A stretch of DNA of 64,000 nucleotides from Cellulomonas pakistanensis (lineage in GTDB: Bacteria; Actinomycetota; Actinomycetes; Actinomycetales; Cellulomonadaceae), in contig NZ_BONO01000003.1 of assembly GCF_016862755.1 (NCBI RefSeq), positions 62,001 through 126,000 of the forward strand, read 5' to 3'. A program made the position numbers and the translations under genes. This document shows positions 52,228 through 59,583 of this stretch, one piece after another; within the stretch, counting starts at the first letter, position 1, and each line of letters starts with the position of its first letter. Below the pieces are notes generated by a model. That model was not told the origin of the DNA. It did no database searches and saw nothing but the letters and a program-made list of their open reading frames with translations.

Positions 52228-52386
52228 ATGGCCGAGACCTACGCCGGCGAGTTCTACTGCGTGAAGTGCAAGGAGAAGCGCCAGGCCGAGGGTGAGGTCG
52301 TCGTCTCCGAGTCGGGGCGCCGGATGGCCAAGGCCGTCTGCCCGGTGTGCAGCACCAAGCTGAACCGGATCCTCGGCAAGGCCTGA
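52228..52386 (+). CDS. DUF5679 small zinc-ribbon protein
   Basis: A 52-residue protein with two CxxC pairs, C11/C14 (YCVKC) and C38/C41 (CPVC), and a short basic C-terminus ending ILGKA. This is the DUF5679 pattern, seen in many Actinobacteria. It probably binds one zinc ion; the role is unknown, though the layout resembles ribosome- or nucleic-acid-associated ribbons. The ATG follows GAGGAGA at a good spacing. Confidence 0.85.
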   Translation: MAETYAGEFYCVKCKEKRQAEGEVVVSESGRRMAKAVCPVCSTKLNRILGKA

Positions 52387-52470
52387 GCGAACCCGCCCTG
52401 TGGACGACGGCGTCCACCCCCGTCCGGGGTGCCACGGTGGTGGCACTCGACGGGACGGGGGTGGGGCGCC

Positions 52471-53487
52471 GTGCAGCTCCGGCAGGGACTCCGCGTGCTG
52501 CGCCGCGCGCGGGACGAGGTCCAGGTGGGCGTCGACCCCCGCTGGGCGGTGCGGGTCGGCGGCCTGACCCCCGAGCGGGCCGAACGCCTGCTCCGCGCCG
52601 GCGACCGCCCCGTGGACGACGCGCTGCCCGCGTCGGCGCTCGCCGCCCTGCGCGCCGCCGGGCTGCTCCGCCCGCGCGGCGCCCGTGCCCGCCGGGTCCG
52701 CCCGGACCTGGTGCCCGAGGCCCTCGCCCACGGCCTGACCCGCGCGGACGGCGACGGCGTCGACTCCGTGCGGCGGCGGTCGCGCGCCACCGTGGCTGTG
52801 GTCGGGCTCGACCGCGCCGGGACCACCGCGGCGAGCACCCTCGCGCTGGCCGGCGTCGGGGGCCTGCTGCTCGACGACCCGCGCCCGCTCGGCCCTGCGG
52901 ACGTGGCGGGACCCGTGGCCGCGCGCCGGACCGTCGACGGCGCGACGGACCGCGCCACCGCGGTCGTCGACGGGTTGCGCCGGCTCGCCCCCCGCACCCG
53001 CGTCCACGTGCGCCGCGGCCTCGGCGCCGTGCTCGCCGAGCGGCCGGACGCGGTGGTGACGGCGTCGGCCGGGGCGACCGACCCCGCGTCCGCGCTCGCG
53101 CTGCTGGGCGCGGACCTGCCCCACCTGCCGGTCGTCACACGCGAGGCGGATGCCCTGGTCGGGCCGTTCGTGCGCGCGGCGGCGGACGACCGCGCCCTGC
53201 CCTGCCTGCGATGCCTCGACCTGCACCGCGCCGACGCCGACCCGGCGTGGCCGGTGGTGCTGGCGCAGCTCGTGGCCCCCGGCGCCGACGGGCACGCCCC
53301 GGGCGTGCCGGCCGCGCTCGCCGCCGTCGCGGGCGGGCTGGCCGCCGCCGAGGTGCTCGCGCACCTGGACGGCGGGTCGCCCCGGACGGCCGGGGCGCAG
53401 TACGAGGTCCCGGTGCCGTCGGCGGAGCCGCGGCTGCGCCGGTGGGCGGCGCACCCGGCGTGCGGGTGCGCCGCCCTGGACGGCTGA
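52471..53487 (+). CDS. ThiF/E1-like fold protein with Cys zinc site
   Basis: A 338-residue protein. An N-terminal winged-helix-like part (1-95) resembles the precursor-binding region of cyclodehydratase partner proteins. It is followed by a Rossmann-like E1 fold starting ATVAVVGLDRAGTTAASTLALAGVGGLLLDD. Four cysteines at C245/C248 (CLRC) and C331/C333 (CGC) could bind zinc. The glycine-rich ATP loop is degenerate and the usual E1 catalytic Arg/Asp residues are not obvious, so adenylation activity is doubtful. It sits beside whiB7, as its counterpart does in mycobacteria. No peptide substrate gene was found nearby. Confidence 0.7.
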   Translation: MQLRQGLRVLRRARDEVQVGVDPRWAVRVGGLTPERAERLLRAGDRPVDDALPASALAALRAAGLLRPRGARARRVRPDLVPEALAHGLTRADGDGVDSVRRRSRATVAVVGLDRAGTTAASTLALAGVGGLLLDDPRPLGPADVAGPVAARRTVDGATDRATAVVDGLRRLAPRTRVHVRRGLGAVLAERPDAVVTASAGATDPASALALLGADLPHLPVVTREADALVGPFVRAAADDRALPCLRCLDLHRADADPAWPVVLAQLVAPGADGHAPGVPAALAAVAGGLAAAEVLAHLDGGSPRTAGAQYEVPVPSAEPRLRRWAAHPACGCAALDG

Positions 53488-53516
53488 CCGCCCGGCCGTC
53501 GTGGCCGGCCGGGCGG
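53488..53516 (+). terminator. terminator hairpin of the ThiF-like gene
   Basis: CCGCCCGGCC (53488-53497) pairs with GGCCGGGCGG (53507-53516) immediately after the stop codon. Confidence 0.7.
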
Positions 53517-53520
53517 GGCG

Positions 53521-53554
53521 GACGAGCGGGCGGGGCGGACGAGCGGGCGGGGCC
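53521..53554. repeat. two tandem 17-bp repeats
   Basis: GACGAGCGGGCGGGGCG and a near-identical second unit run head to tail between the ThiF-like gene and whiB7. A further imperfect copy of the CCGACCGTCGTGGCCGGCCGGG segment follows at 53559-53581. No gene is seen in 53488-53648. Confidence 0.7.
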
Positions 53555-53604
53555 GCCGCCCGACCGTCGTGGCCGGCCGGGCGAGCGGACGGCGAGCCGC
53601 GCGG

Positions 53605-53635
53605 CCCCGCCCCCGGGTGCGGACCGGGGGCGGGG
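53605..53635 (-). terminator. terminator of whiB7
   Basis: CCCCGCCCCCGG (53605-53616) pairs exactly with CCGGGGGCGGGG (53624-53635), 13 bases beyond the whiB7 stop. Confidence 0.75.
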
Positions 53636-53648
53636 TGGCGGGCGGCGG

Positions 53649-53996
53649 TCAGGCCGCCGGGCTCGCGTCCTTGCGCGGCCGGCCGCGGCCGCGCTTGACG
53701 GCGACGACCTGGCCGGCGACGAACACCTCGCCGCCCCACACGCCCCAGGGCTCCTGCCGCTCGAGCGCGCCGGCGAGGCAGCCCTCGAGGAGCGGGCAGG
53801 TGCGGCAGAGCGCCTTGGCCTGCTCGACCTCGGCGGTCCGCTCGGCGAACCAGAGCTCGGGGTCGTTGGACCGGCACGGGATGAGCCCCGCGACGAGGGC
53901 GTCGAACTGCACATCGGTGACGGCGGGCGTCGAGGCGGGCGGCCAGGGACCGGAACCGCCCTGGTTGACCGTGTCGAGCAGCGTCGTGAGCCGCAC
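53649..53996 (-). CDS. whiB7: WhiB7 redox/antibiotic-response transcription factor
   Basis: A 115-residue WhiB protein. The iron-sulfur cysteines are C41, C64, C67 and C73 (C-x22-C-x2-C-x5-C). The turn GVWGG is at 85-89 and an AT-hook RGRPRKD is at 104-110; the hook plus QEPWGVWGGE distinguishes WhiB7 from other WhiB types. WhiB7 binds the primary sigma factor and AT-rich DNA just upstream of -35 boxes, activating ribosome-antibiotic resistance genes and itself. The GTG start follows AGGAGGA. It is preceded by a roughly 400-base leader with its own upstream ORF and attenuator. The locus order (ThiF-like, whiB7, uvrD2) matches mycobacteria. Confidence 0.95.
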   Translation of the reverse strand: MRLTTLLDTVNQGGSGPWPPASTPAVTDVQFDALVAGLIPCRSNDPELWFAERTAEVEQAKALCRTCPLLEGCLAGALERQEPWGVWGGEVFVAGQVVAVKRGRGRPRKDASPAA

Positions 53997-54083
53997 GATG
54001 TCCTCCTGATGACTTGCGGGTTGAGCGAGGTGGCGGTGGATCCGCGGGTGCCTCGCTCCTCCGCGCAGTGCGGGGGAAGACGA

Positions 54084-54115
54084 AGGCCGCGGGATCCGGG
54101 TGGACTCCGCGGCCT
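54084..54115 (-). terminator. attenuator hairpin in the whiB7 leader
   Basis: Reading on the minus strand AGGCCGCGG pairs with CCGCGGCCT (54107-54115 with 54084-54092) around a 14-base loop, followed by TCGTCTTCCCCC. It begins 18 bases after the uORF stop and 88 bases before the whiB7 start. CGGAGTC on its 5' side (54103-54109) can instead pair with GACTCCG inside the uORF (54157-54163), a possible antiterminator. Confidence 0.75.
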
Positions 54116-54133
54116 GAGGGGCTGGTCATCGAC

Positions 54134-54328
54134 TCAGATGACCGGTCCTCCTGGGACGGAGTCGGGGGCGGACGAGAGATCGCGCGCACGCAGCCGGAGA
54201 CCGGTGCCGCCGAGGCCACGGATGCCCGTGGGGGCGGCGGGGGACACAGCGGTCCCCTGGAAGGTGCCGGAGGTGGGTGCCAGGAACGGCAGCGCGATCG
54301 CGCCGAGCTCGTTGTTCATCTTCTTCAC
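54134..54328 (-). CDS. upstream ORF in the whiB7 leader (leader peptide)
   Basis: A 64-codon frame starting GTG after a near-consensus AAGGAGG and encoding VKKMNNELGAIALPFLAPTS... with an Arg-rich LRLRARDLSS stretch and the end VPGGPVI. Such a strong ribosome site is rare in this window. It begins about 66 bases after the predicted transcription start and stops just before the attenuator. whiB7 genes of mycobacteria and Streptomyces are known to be induced through a leader uORF whose translation controls attenuation; this frame sits where that uORF is expected. The peptide itself resembles nothing I recognise. ATG 54319 is an alternative start. Confidence 0.75.
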   Translation of the reverse strand: MKKMNNELGAIALPFLAPTSGTFQGTAVSPAAPTGIRGLGGTGLRLRARDLSSAPDSVPGGPVI

Positions 54329-54400
54329 AGCACCACACCTCCTTCTCGTCATCGGGCCGCCGCCGCTTCGCGCAGCACGGCCTTCCAGCAGGACTCGTTC

Positions 54401-54440
54401 ACCGTAGAGGGGCCCTCGCGGGCGGCACAACCGATTTACC
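54401..54440 (-). promoter_or_regulatory. whiB7 promoter with WhiB7-type AT element
   Basis: On the minus strand TTGTGC (54425-54430) and TACGGT (54401-54406) are separated by 18 bases. TAAAT (54434-54438) lies exactly 3 bases upstream of the -35, the known position of the AT-rich WhiB7 site, and another AT-rich block with seven A residues lies further up (about 54443-54464). Autoactivation by WhiB7 is the natural reading. Confidence 0.8.
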
Positions 54441-54484
54441 GAGGAATCTTCCGGACTTTTTTTCCGGGTCACCCGGACGGCGGG

Positions 54485-56524
54485 TCAGCGCACCGCCGCG
54501 GCGTCCCCGGCGGCGGGCCGCCGACCGGCCACGATGGCCAGCAGGTCGGGCCCGTACCGGTCGATCTTCGCCGGGCCGATGCCCTGCACCCGCGCCAGCT
54601 CCGGGACGCTCGCCGGGCGCAGCTCCGCGATGGCGGCGAGCGTGGCGTCGCCCAGCACCGTGTACGCCGGCTTGGACGTCGAGCGGGCGAGGTCGGCGCG
54701 CCAGACGTGCAGCGCGGCGAGCAGCTCGGCGTCGACCTCCCCGGTGAGCCGCGGCACGGCGCGCGGGCGGCCGTCGCCGAACCGCGCGCGCCCCTCCTGC
54801 GGCCACAGGCCGTCGAGGAACCGCGAGCGGCGGCGGGTCGCGCGGCCCCCGGGGTTGCGGGCCCGGCCGTAGGACAGCTCCAGGTGCACCCGCGCGCGGG
54901 TGATGCCGACGTAGAGCAGCCGGCGCTCCTCCGCGAGGTCCGCGGCGGTGTCGGCGGACGCCCACGGCACCAGGCCCTCGCTGAGCCCGGCGAGGAACAC
55001 CGCGTCCCACTCCAGGCCCTTGGCGGCGTGCAGCGACGCGAGCGTCACGCCCTCGACGGTCGGGGCGTGCTGCGCGGCGGCGCGCTCGTCCAGGTCGGCG
55101 ATGAGGTCCTGCACCGTGGCCCGTCCGCCCGCGCGCTCGGCCGCGGCGGCGAGGTCGTCGGCGAGCGTCACCAGCGCGTGGAGGGTGTCCCAGCGCTCGC
55201 GCGAGGCGCCGCGCGCCGCGGGCGGCTCGTCCGACCAGCCCGCCGACCGCAGCGCGTCCCGGACCGTCTCGGTCATGGGCACGTCGGCGTCGGCGGCGAC
55301 CGCGGCGCCCCGCAGCCGGACGATCGCGTCGCGGACCTCCTTGCGCTGGAAGAACCGCTCGCCGCCGCGGAGCACGTACCCGATGCCCTGGTGCGCCAGC
55401 GCCTGCTCGAACGCCTCGGACTGCGCGTTGGTCCGGTACAGGACGGCGATCTCGCTCGGGCGGGTGCCCGCGGCGATCAGCCGGCCGATCCGGGTGGCGA
55501 CGCCGGCGGCCTCCGCCTCGTCGTCGTCGTAGACCGCGAACCGCACCGGCCCGCCGGACGGGCGCTGCGCGATGAGCTCGAGCGGCTCCCAGCGCGCGCC
55601 GCGGTCCTTCGGCGCGCGGCGCAGCACCTCGTTGGCCAGGCCGACGACCTGCGGGGTCGACCGGTAGTCGCGGACCAGCCGGACGACCTGCGCCTCGGGG
55701 TGCTCGGCCGTGAACCGGGTCAGGTAGTGGGGCGTCGCCCCGGCGAACGAGTAGATGGTCTGGCTGGGGTCGCCCACCACGCACAGCTCGTCCCGGCCGC
55801 CGAGCCACTGGTCGAGCAGGAACTTCTGCAGCGGGGAGATGTCCTGGTACTCGTCGACGACGAACCGCCGGTACTGGTGGCGGATCTCGTCCGCGACCGC
55901 GCGGTTCTCCACGAGCATCCCCGACAGCAGCCAGAGGATGTCCTCCATGTCCATGACGCCGCGCGCGTCCTTGGCGTCCTCGTACGCCGTGATGAGCCGG
56001 GCCACGACGTGGTGGTCGTGCCCGGCGGGCGCCGGCCGGTCGGCCGCCGCCGCGGCGCGCACGTAGTCCTCGGCGGTGATGCGCGAGACCTTCGCCCACT
56101 CGATCTCGGACGCGAGGTCGCGGACGGACACCCGGTCGACCGACAGCCCGAGCCGGTGGCACGCGTCCGCCACGACCGGCGCCTTCTGCGCGAGCACCTG
56201 GGGCGAGGGGCCGCCGACGACCTTCGGCCAGAAGTACCGCAGCTGGCGCAGCGCGGCCGAGTGGAACGTGCGCGCCTGCACGCCCGCGACGCCGAGGTCG
56301 CGCAGGCGGGTGCGCATCTCCCCCGCGGCCCGCGCGGTGAACGTCACGGCGAGCACGCTGGTCGGCGCGTACACGCCGGTGCGCACGCCGTACGCGATCC
56401 GGTGCGTGATCGCGCGCGTCTTCCCCGTGCCCGCGCCCGCCAGGACGCACACCGGCCCGGTGAGGGCGCGCGCGACCTCCCGCTGGTCCGGGTCGAGGGC
56501 GTCGAGGAGGTCGTCGGCAGGCAT
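54485..56524 (-). CDS. uvrD2: UvrD2-type superfamily 1 DNA helicase
   Basis: A 679-residue helicase. Motif I is LAGAGTGKTRA, Ia VTFTARAAGEMRTRL, II VVDEYQD, III GDPSQTIYSFAGA, IV LVRDYRSTP, V TLASLHAAKGLEWDAVFLAGL and VI LLYVGITRARVHLELSYGR. A C-terminal HRDC domain (about 595-675, ELLAALHVWRADLARSTSKPAYTVLGDATLAAIA) marks it as UvrD2 rather than UvrD1. It unwinds DNA 3' to 5' in repair. It is divergent from mrx1, as in other Actinobacteria. The ATG at 56524 gives MPADDLLDALDPDQ, the usual start. Confidence 0.93.
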   Translation of the reverse strand: MPADDLLDALDPDQREVARALTGPVCVLAGAGTGKTRAITHRIAYGVRTGVYAPTSVLAVTFTARAAGEMRTRLRDLGVAGVQARTFHSAALRQLRYFWPKVVGGPSPQVLAQKAPVVADACHRLGLSVDRVSVRDLASEIEWAKVSRITAEDYVRAAAAADRPAPAGHDHHVVARLITAYEDAKDARGVMDMEDILWLLSGMLVENRAVADEIRHQYRRFVVDEYQDISPLQKFLLDQWLGGRDELCVVGDPSQTIYSFAGATPHYLTRFTAEHPEAQVVRLVRDYRSTPQVVGLANEVLRRAPKDRGARWEPLELIAQRPSGGPVRFAVYDDDEAEAAGVATRIGRLIAAGTRPSEIAVLYRTNAQSEAFEQALAHQGIGYVLRGGERFFQRKEVRDAIVRLRGAAVAADADVPMTETVRDALRSAGWSDEPPAARGASRERWDTLHALVTLADDLAAAAERAGGRATVQDLIADLDERAAAQHAPTVEGVTLASLHAAKGLEWDAVFLAGLSEGLVPWASADTAADLAEERRLLYVGITRARVHLELSYGRARNPGGRATRRRSRFLDGLWPQEGRARFGDGRPRAVPRLTGEVDAELLAALHVWRADLARSTSKPAYTVLGDATLAAIAELRPASVPELARVQGIGPAKIDRYGPDLLAIVAGRRPAAGDAAAVR

Positions 56525-56670
56525 CGCGGAGATCCTCGCACCTCCCGCCGACACGCCGGGACGGTCGTCCCCAGGCCGCCGGGGCGTGATCGGCTGACGC
56601 GTCCGGGATGATCCTGCGGGCGCCGGGCGTTCTGCTCGGTGACGCGACACCGACCATGCGAAGGCAGACG

Positions 56671-56937
56671 ATGACGACCACGCAGGACCTGCCCGCCGAG
56701 GGCACCGTGACGATGTACTCGACGACCTGGTGCGGCTACTGCCGCCGGCTCAAGACGCAGCTCGACTCCGCGGGCATCGCGTACACCGAGGTCGACATCG
56801 AGCAGACGCCGGACGCCGCGTCGTTCGTCGAGCAGGTGAACGGCGGCAACCAGACCGTCCCGACGGTGCTGTTCCCGGACGGCTCCGCCGCCACGAACCC
56901 GTCGCTGGTGCAGGTCCGCGAGCGCCTCGGCGCCTGA
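56671..56937 (+). CDS. mrx1: mycoredoxin (glutaredoxin-like)
   Basis: An 88-residue thioredoxin-fold protein with the active site C21-G-Y-C24 after MYSTTW, cis-Pro in TVPTVLF and the C-terminal GSAATNPSLVQVRERL. It reduces mycothiol mixed disulfides using mycothiol. The position between uvrD2 and nudC is conserved in Actinobacteria. The ATG at 56671 was chosen over two upstream in-frame ATGs because it gives the family N-terminus. Confidence 0.92.
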   Translation: MTTTQDLPAEGTVTMYSTTWCGYCRRLKTQLDSAGIAYTEVDIEQTPDAASFVEQVNGGNQTVPTVLFPDGSAATNPSLVQVRERLGA

Positions 56938-56945
56938 AGCGCGGC

Positions 56946-58139
56946 TCAGCGCGTGCCGAGCGGACCCTCGTCCGCGGGGGCCGGGGCGGCGCGCCGGCCC
57001 TGCCGGCGGGTGGCGGGCGCCGGCGGCTGCGCGGCCGGGGCGGCGTCCTCGGCCGGGGCCGGCCGCTCCGCGGGGGCGGGCCGCCCGTCGGCGGCACCCG
57101 TCTGGCCGTCCGTCGCCGCCGCCTGCTCGGCCGGGGGCACCGCGCCGCGGCTCCAGCCGTCGCGCAGCGGGTCGGACGGCAGCGGCCCGCCGAACCAGTC
57201 CTCGATCAGCGCGCGGGCGATGGACGTCCCCGGCGGGAGCACCACGGTCCCGTCCTCGACCTCCGCGCGCAGCGTGTCGCGGTCGAACCAGCGCGCGGCG
57301 CGCAGCTCGTCGCCGTCGACGGTGATCTCCGTGGACAGCGCCCGGGCGCGGAAGCCCAGCATGAGCGACGCGGGGAACGGCCACGGCTGGCTGCCCCGGT
57401 ACTCGACCTCGCCGACGACGACCGCCGTCTCCTCGCGCGCCTCCCGGCGGATCGCGTGCTCGACCGACTCCCCCGGCTCCACGAAGCCCGCGAGCGTCGA
57501 GAACCGGTGCGTGGGCCACGCCGCCGAGTTGGCGAGCAGCAGCCGGTCCCGGTCGTCGACGACCGCCATGATCACGGCGGGGTCGGTGCGCGGGTAGTGG
57601 TCCGAGCCGTCGACCGGGCACCGGCGCACCCAGCCGCTCGACACCGGCTGCGTCTCCGCGCCGCACCGCGGGCACCGCGGGTTCCGGACGTGCCACTCGT
57701 AGAGCGCGACCGCCGCGGTCGCCAGGCCGGCGTCCCGCGCGGACAGCTCGGCGCCGACCTCGCGCAGCGCCGTCCACTCGTCGCCCGCGGCCAGCGCCGC
57801 CGCGGCACCCTCGGGCACGTGGTGCGCGAGGTACGCGGGGCCGTGCGGGCGCTCCTCGCCGGGGGCGACGCCCGGGACGCGGTCGGCGTCGTCGTAGCCG
57901 AGGAACGCCCAGCGCTCCGCCAGCGACGAGCTCGGCGCGCGGAGCGCCGCCTCCTGCGGCGAGTAGAGCGCGAGCGCCGGCCGGCGGCCGCGGCGGCGGG
58001 TCACGACCCGTCCGCCGGACACCAGCAGCACGCGGGTGGAGTCGTCGTCGAGCAGCGCGGGCAGCAGGTCCTCGTCACCGCGGAGGTCCGCGGCCCGGTC
58101 CGTGACCGTCCGCGACAGAGGGAGGTCGGAGGCGAACAC
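56946..58139 (-). CDS. nudC: NudC-type NAD+ diphosphatase (Nudix hydrolase)
   Basis: A 397-residue enzyme. An N-terminal domain (1-145) is followed by a zinc ribbon (NPRCPRCGAETQPV...RRCPV) and the Nudix box GFVEPGESVEHAIRREAREETAV, then the NudC-specific SQPWPFPASLMLGF. It hydrolyses NADH and related dinucleotides. A Pro/Ala-rich tail of about 80 residues is unusual. The GTG at 58139 is preceded by a -10-like TACCGT six bases earlier (58146-58151), so the mRNA is probably leaderless. It ends 8 bases from the convergent mrx1 gene. Confidence 0.92.
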   Translation of the reverse strand: MFASDLPLSRTVTDRAADLRGDEDLLPALLDDDSTRVLLVSGGRVVTRRRGRRPALALYSPQEAALRAPSSSLAERWAFLGYDDADRVPGVAPGEERPHGPAYLAHHVPEGAAAALAAGDEWTALREVGAELSARDAGLATAAVALYEWHVRNPRCPRCGAETQPVSSGWVRRCPVDGSDHYPRTDPAVIMAVVDDRDRLLLANSAAWPTHRFSTLAGFVEPGESVEHAIRREAREETAVVVGEVEYRGSQPWPFPASLMLGFRARALSTEITVDGDELRAARWFDRDTLRAEVEDGTVVLPPGTSIARALIEDWFGGPLPSDPLRDGWSRGAVPPAEQAAATDGQTGAADGRPAPAERPAPAEDAAPAAQPPAPATRRQGRRAAPAPADEGPLGTR

Positions 58140-58186
58140 GTCGCCACGGTACGCGTCGCGGGCGGAGGTCGCAGTCGACGGACGCC

Positions 58187-58276
58187 GGGCGACGTCGCGG
58201 GGCGGCGGGCGGCGGGCGACGACGTGGAGCCGCGGCCCCGGGCGACGTCGTGGAGCGGGCGGCGGGCGACGCCGCG
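58187..58276. repeat. four imperfect copies of a GGGCGACG unit
   Basis: GGGCGACG recurs at 58187, 58214, 58240 and 58264, each followed by a (T/A/C)CG(C/T)GG-like tail, giving a period of 24-27 bases in the divergent region between nudC and the phosphotransferase-like gene. Its role is unknown. Confidence 0.6.
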
Positions 58277-58335
58277 GTGACACGCCCGGCGCCGGGCGGT
58301 CTGCCCCGGGCGCCCGCGGGTCCTACCCTGGGGCG

Positions 58336-59271
58336 GTGCGTTCTCCCCTTGCCCTCGCCGCCCTCGCGACCGTCGCCGTCCCCGGCTTCGACGCCCGCGA
58401 GGTGCGCGCCGCCGCGGCCCCGGGGGACGACGACGTCGCGCTGGTGACCGACGGGCAGCGCCGGCACTGGGTGGTGCGCGCGCCGCGGAACGCCGCCGCG
58501 GGCGCCGCCCTGGAGGCCGAGCTCGTGCTGCTGTCCGCCCTCGGCGACCAGGTGGACGCCGGGAAGCTGCCGTTCGACGTGCCGCGCGTCGCGGGCGCCG
58601 CGCCGCTCGAGGAGGGCGGCCGCGTCGTCGTCCACCGCGAGCTGCCGGGCCGGCCGGTCGACCTGGAGCGCGTCGCGCCCGGCCCCGGCATCGCCGCGTC
58701 ACTCGGCCGTTCGATCGCCGCGCTGCACGAGCTGCCGGTGGCGATCGTCGAGGACGCCGGGCTGCCCGTCTACGACGCCCCCGCCTACCGCGCCCGCCGG
58801 CTCGCCGAGGTCGACGAGGCCGCCCGCACCGGCCGCGTGCCCGCCACCCTGCTGCGCCGGTGGGAGGAGCGGCTCGAGGACGTCGCGCTGTGGAAGTTCG
58901 CGCCCGTCGTCCTGCACGGCGACCTGTCCGCCGACCACGTGCTCGTCGCCGACGGTGCCGTCACCGGGGTGACGTCGTGGGGCGAGGCCAAGGTCGCCGA
59001 CCCCGCCGACGACCTCGCGTGGCTGCTCGTCGCCGCCCCGCAGGACGCCGTCGACTCGATCATGGAGGCGTACCAGCTGCGCCGCACCGAGCTCACCGAC
59101 CCGCACCTCGCGGACCGCGCGCTGCTCGCCGGCGAGCTCGCGCTCGCGCGCTGGCTGCTCTACGGCGTGCGGTCGGGCGACGGCGAGGTGGTCGCGGACG
59201 CCGTGCAGATGCTCGACGAGCTGGACGAGCAGACCCGCGACGTCGCCGAGCCGGGCGCCGCCCCGCTCTGA
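58336..59271 (+). CDS. macrolide-phosphotransferase-like protein, possibly inactive
   Basis: A 311-residue APH-fold protein. The catalytic loop HGDLSADHVLV (H194, D196, H201) has His where most APH proteins have Asn, as in macrolide 2'-phosphotransferases. The downstream motif that should supply a metal-binding Asp (V-I-D-W) reads VTSWGEA with S214 instead, so catalysis may be lost or altered. The GTG start lies 6 bases after TACCCT (58324-58329), suggesting a leaderless mRNA. It is divergent from nudC in the block shared with mycobacteria, where a different gene occupies this place. A resistance role is not shown. Confidence 0.75.
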   Translation: MRSPLALAALATVAVPGFDAREVRAAAAPGDDDVALVTDGQRRHWVVRAPRNAAAGAALEAELVLLSALGDQVDAGKLPFDVPRVAGAAPLEEGGRVVVHRELPGRPVDLERVAPGPGIAASLGRSIAALHELPVAIVEDAGLPVYDAPAYRARRLAEVDEAARTGRVPATLLRRWEERLEDVALWKFAPVVLHGDLSADHVLVADGAVTGVTSWGEAKVADPADDLAWLLVAAPQDAVDSIMEAYQLRRTELTDPHLADRALLAGELALARWLLYGVRSGDGEVVADAVQMLDELDEQTRDVAEPGAAPL

Positions 59272-59358
59272 CCGGCCGCGGCCACGCGCTCCCGGCGCGC
59301 CCCGCTCCCGCGCTCCGCTAGCGACCCCGCTCCCGCGCTCGCTCTCGCTCTCGCTCTC
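59272..59358. repeat. CTCTCG and CCCGCTCCCGCGCTC simple repeats
   Basis: The gap 59272-59583 (312 bases) holds no gene. It starts with repeated CCCGCTCCCGCGCTC and a run of CTCTCG units ending at the nested hairpin 59359-59428. The rest (59429-59583) is imperfectly repeated GCTCCCCCGC-CGACCGCCGCCCACCTC and short inverted repeats. Confidence 0.6.
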
Positions 59359-59428
59359 GCGAGGTCGTCATATCGCGCCGAGGTCGTCATCAACGAATGA
59401 CGACCTCGGCGACGAATGACGACCTCGC
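59359..59428. repeat. nested double inverted repeat (hairpin family member 9)
   Basis: The outer stem 59359-59371 with 59416-59428 (13 bp) and inner stem 59376-59390 with 59397-59411 (15 bp) are both perfect. They share the sequence CGAGGTCGTCAT, with only 4 bases between them on each side. Ends of the inner stem are CGCCGAG and CTCGGCG. Because both left arms are the same sequence, alternative pairings are possible. It lies between convergent genes. Confidence 0.9.
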
Positions 59429-59583
59429 CGGCTCCCCCGCTCGACAGCCGCCCACCTCGCCAGCTCCCCCGCCCGACCGCCGCCCACCTCCCCGGTTCCG
59501 CGGTCACGAGCTCCGCGGAGCGGGCGACCTCGCGCGCGACCGGCGAGCTCCTGCGGGACCGGCGACCAGCCGCCGGCGCGCGG

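Noticed and set aside
54134-54328. Ribosomal peptide (RiPP) precursor modified by the nearby ThiF-like protein
   Set aside because: The frame lies in the whiB7 leader with an attenuator directly behind it, has no core with Cys/Ser/Thr clusters, and is on the strand opposite to the ThiF-like gene. Leader peptide is the better reading.
54134-54472. 112-codon version of the whiB7 leader frame starting MTRKKSPEDSS
   Set aside because: The upstream part crosses the predicted promoter and transcription start; the strong ribosome site supports the shorter frame from 54328.
54399-56705. 768-codon minus-strand frame overlapping uvrD2
   Set aside because: Alternative frame of uvrD2 without helicase motifs.
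59339-59358. CRISPR-like short repeats (CTCTCG units)
   Set aside because: Units are 6 bases with no spacers and no cas genes; a simple-sequence run.
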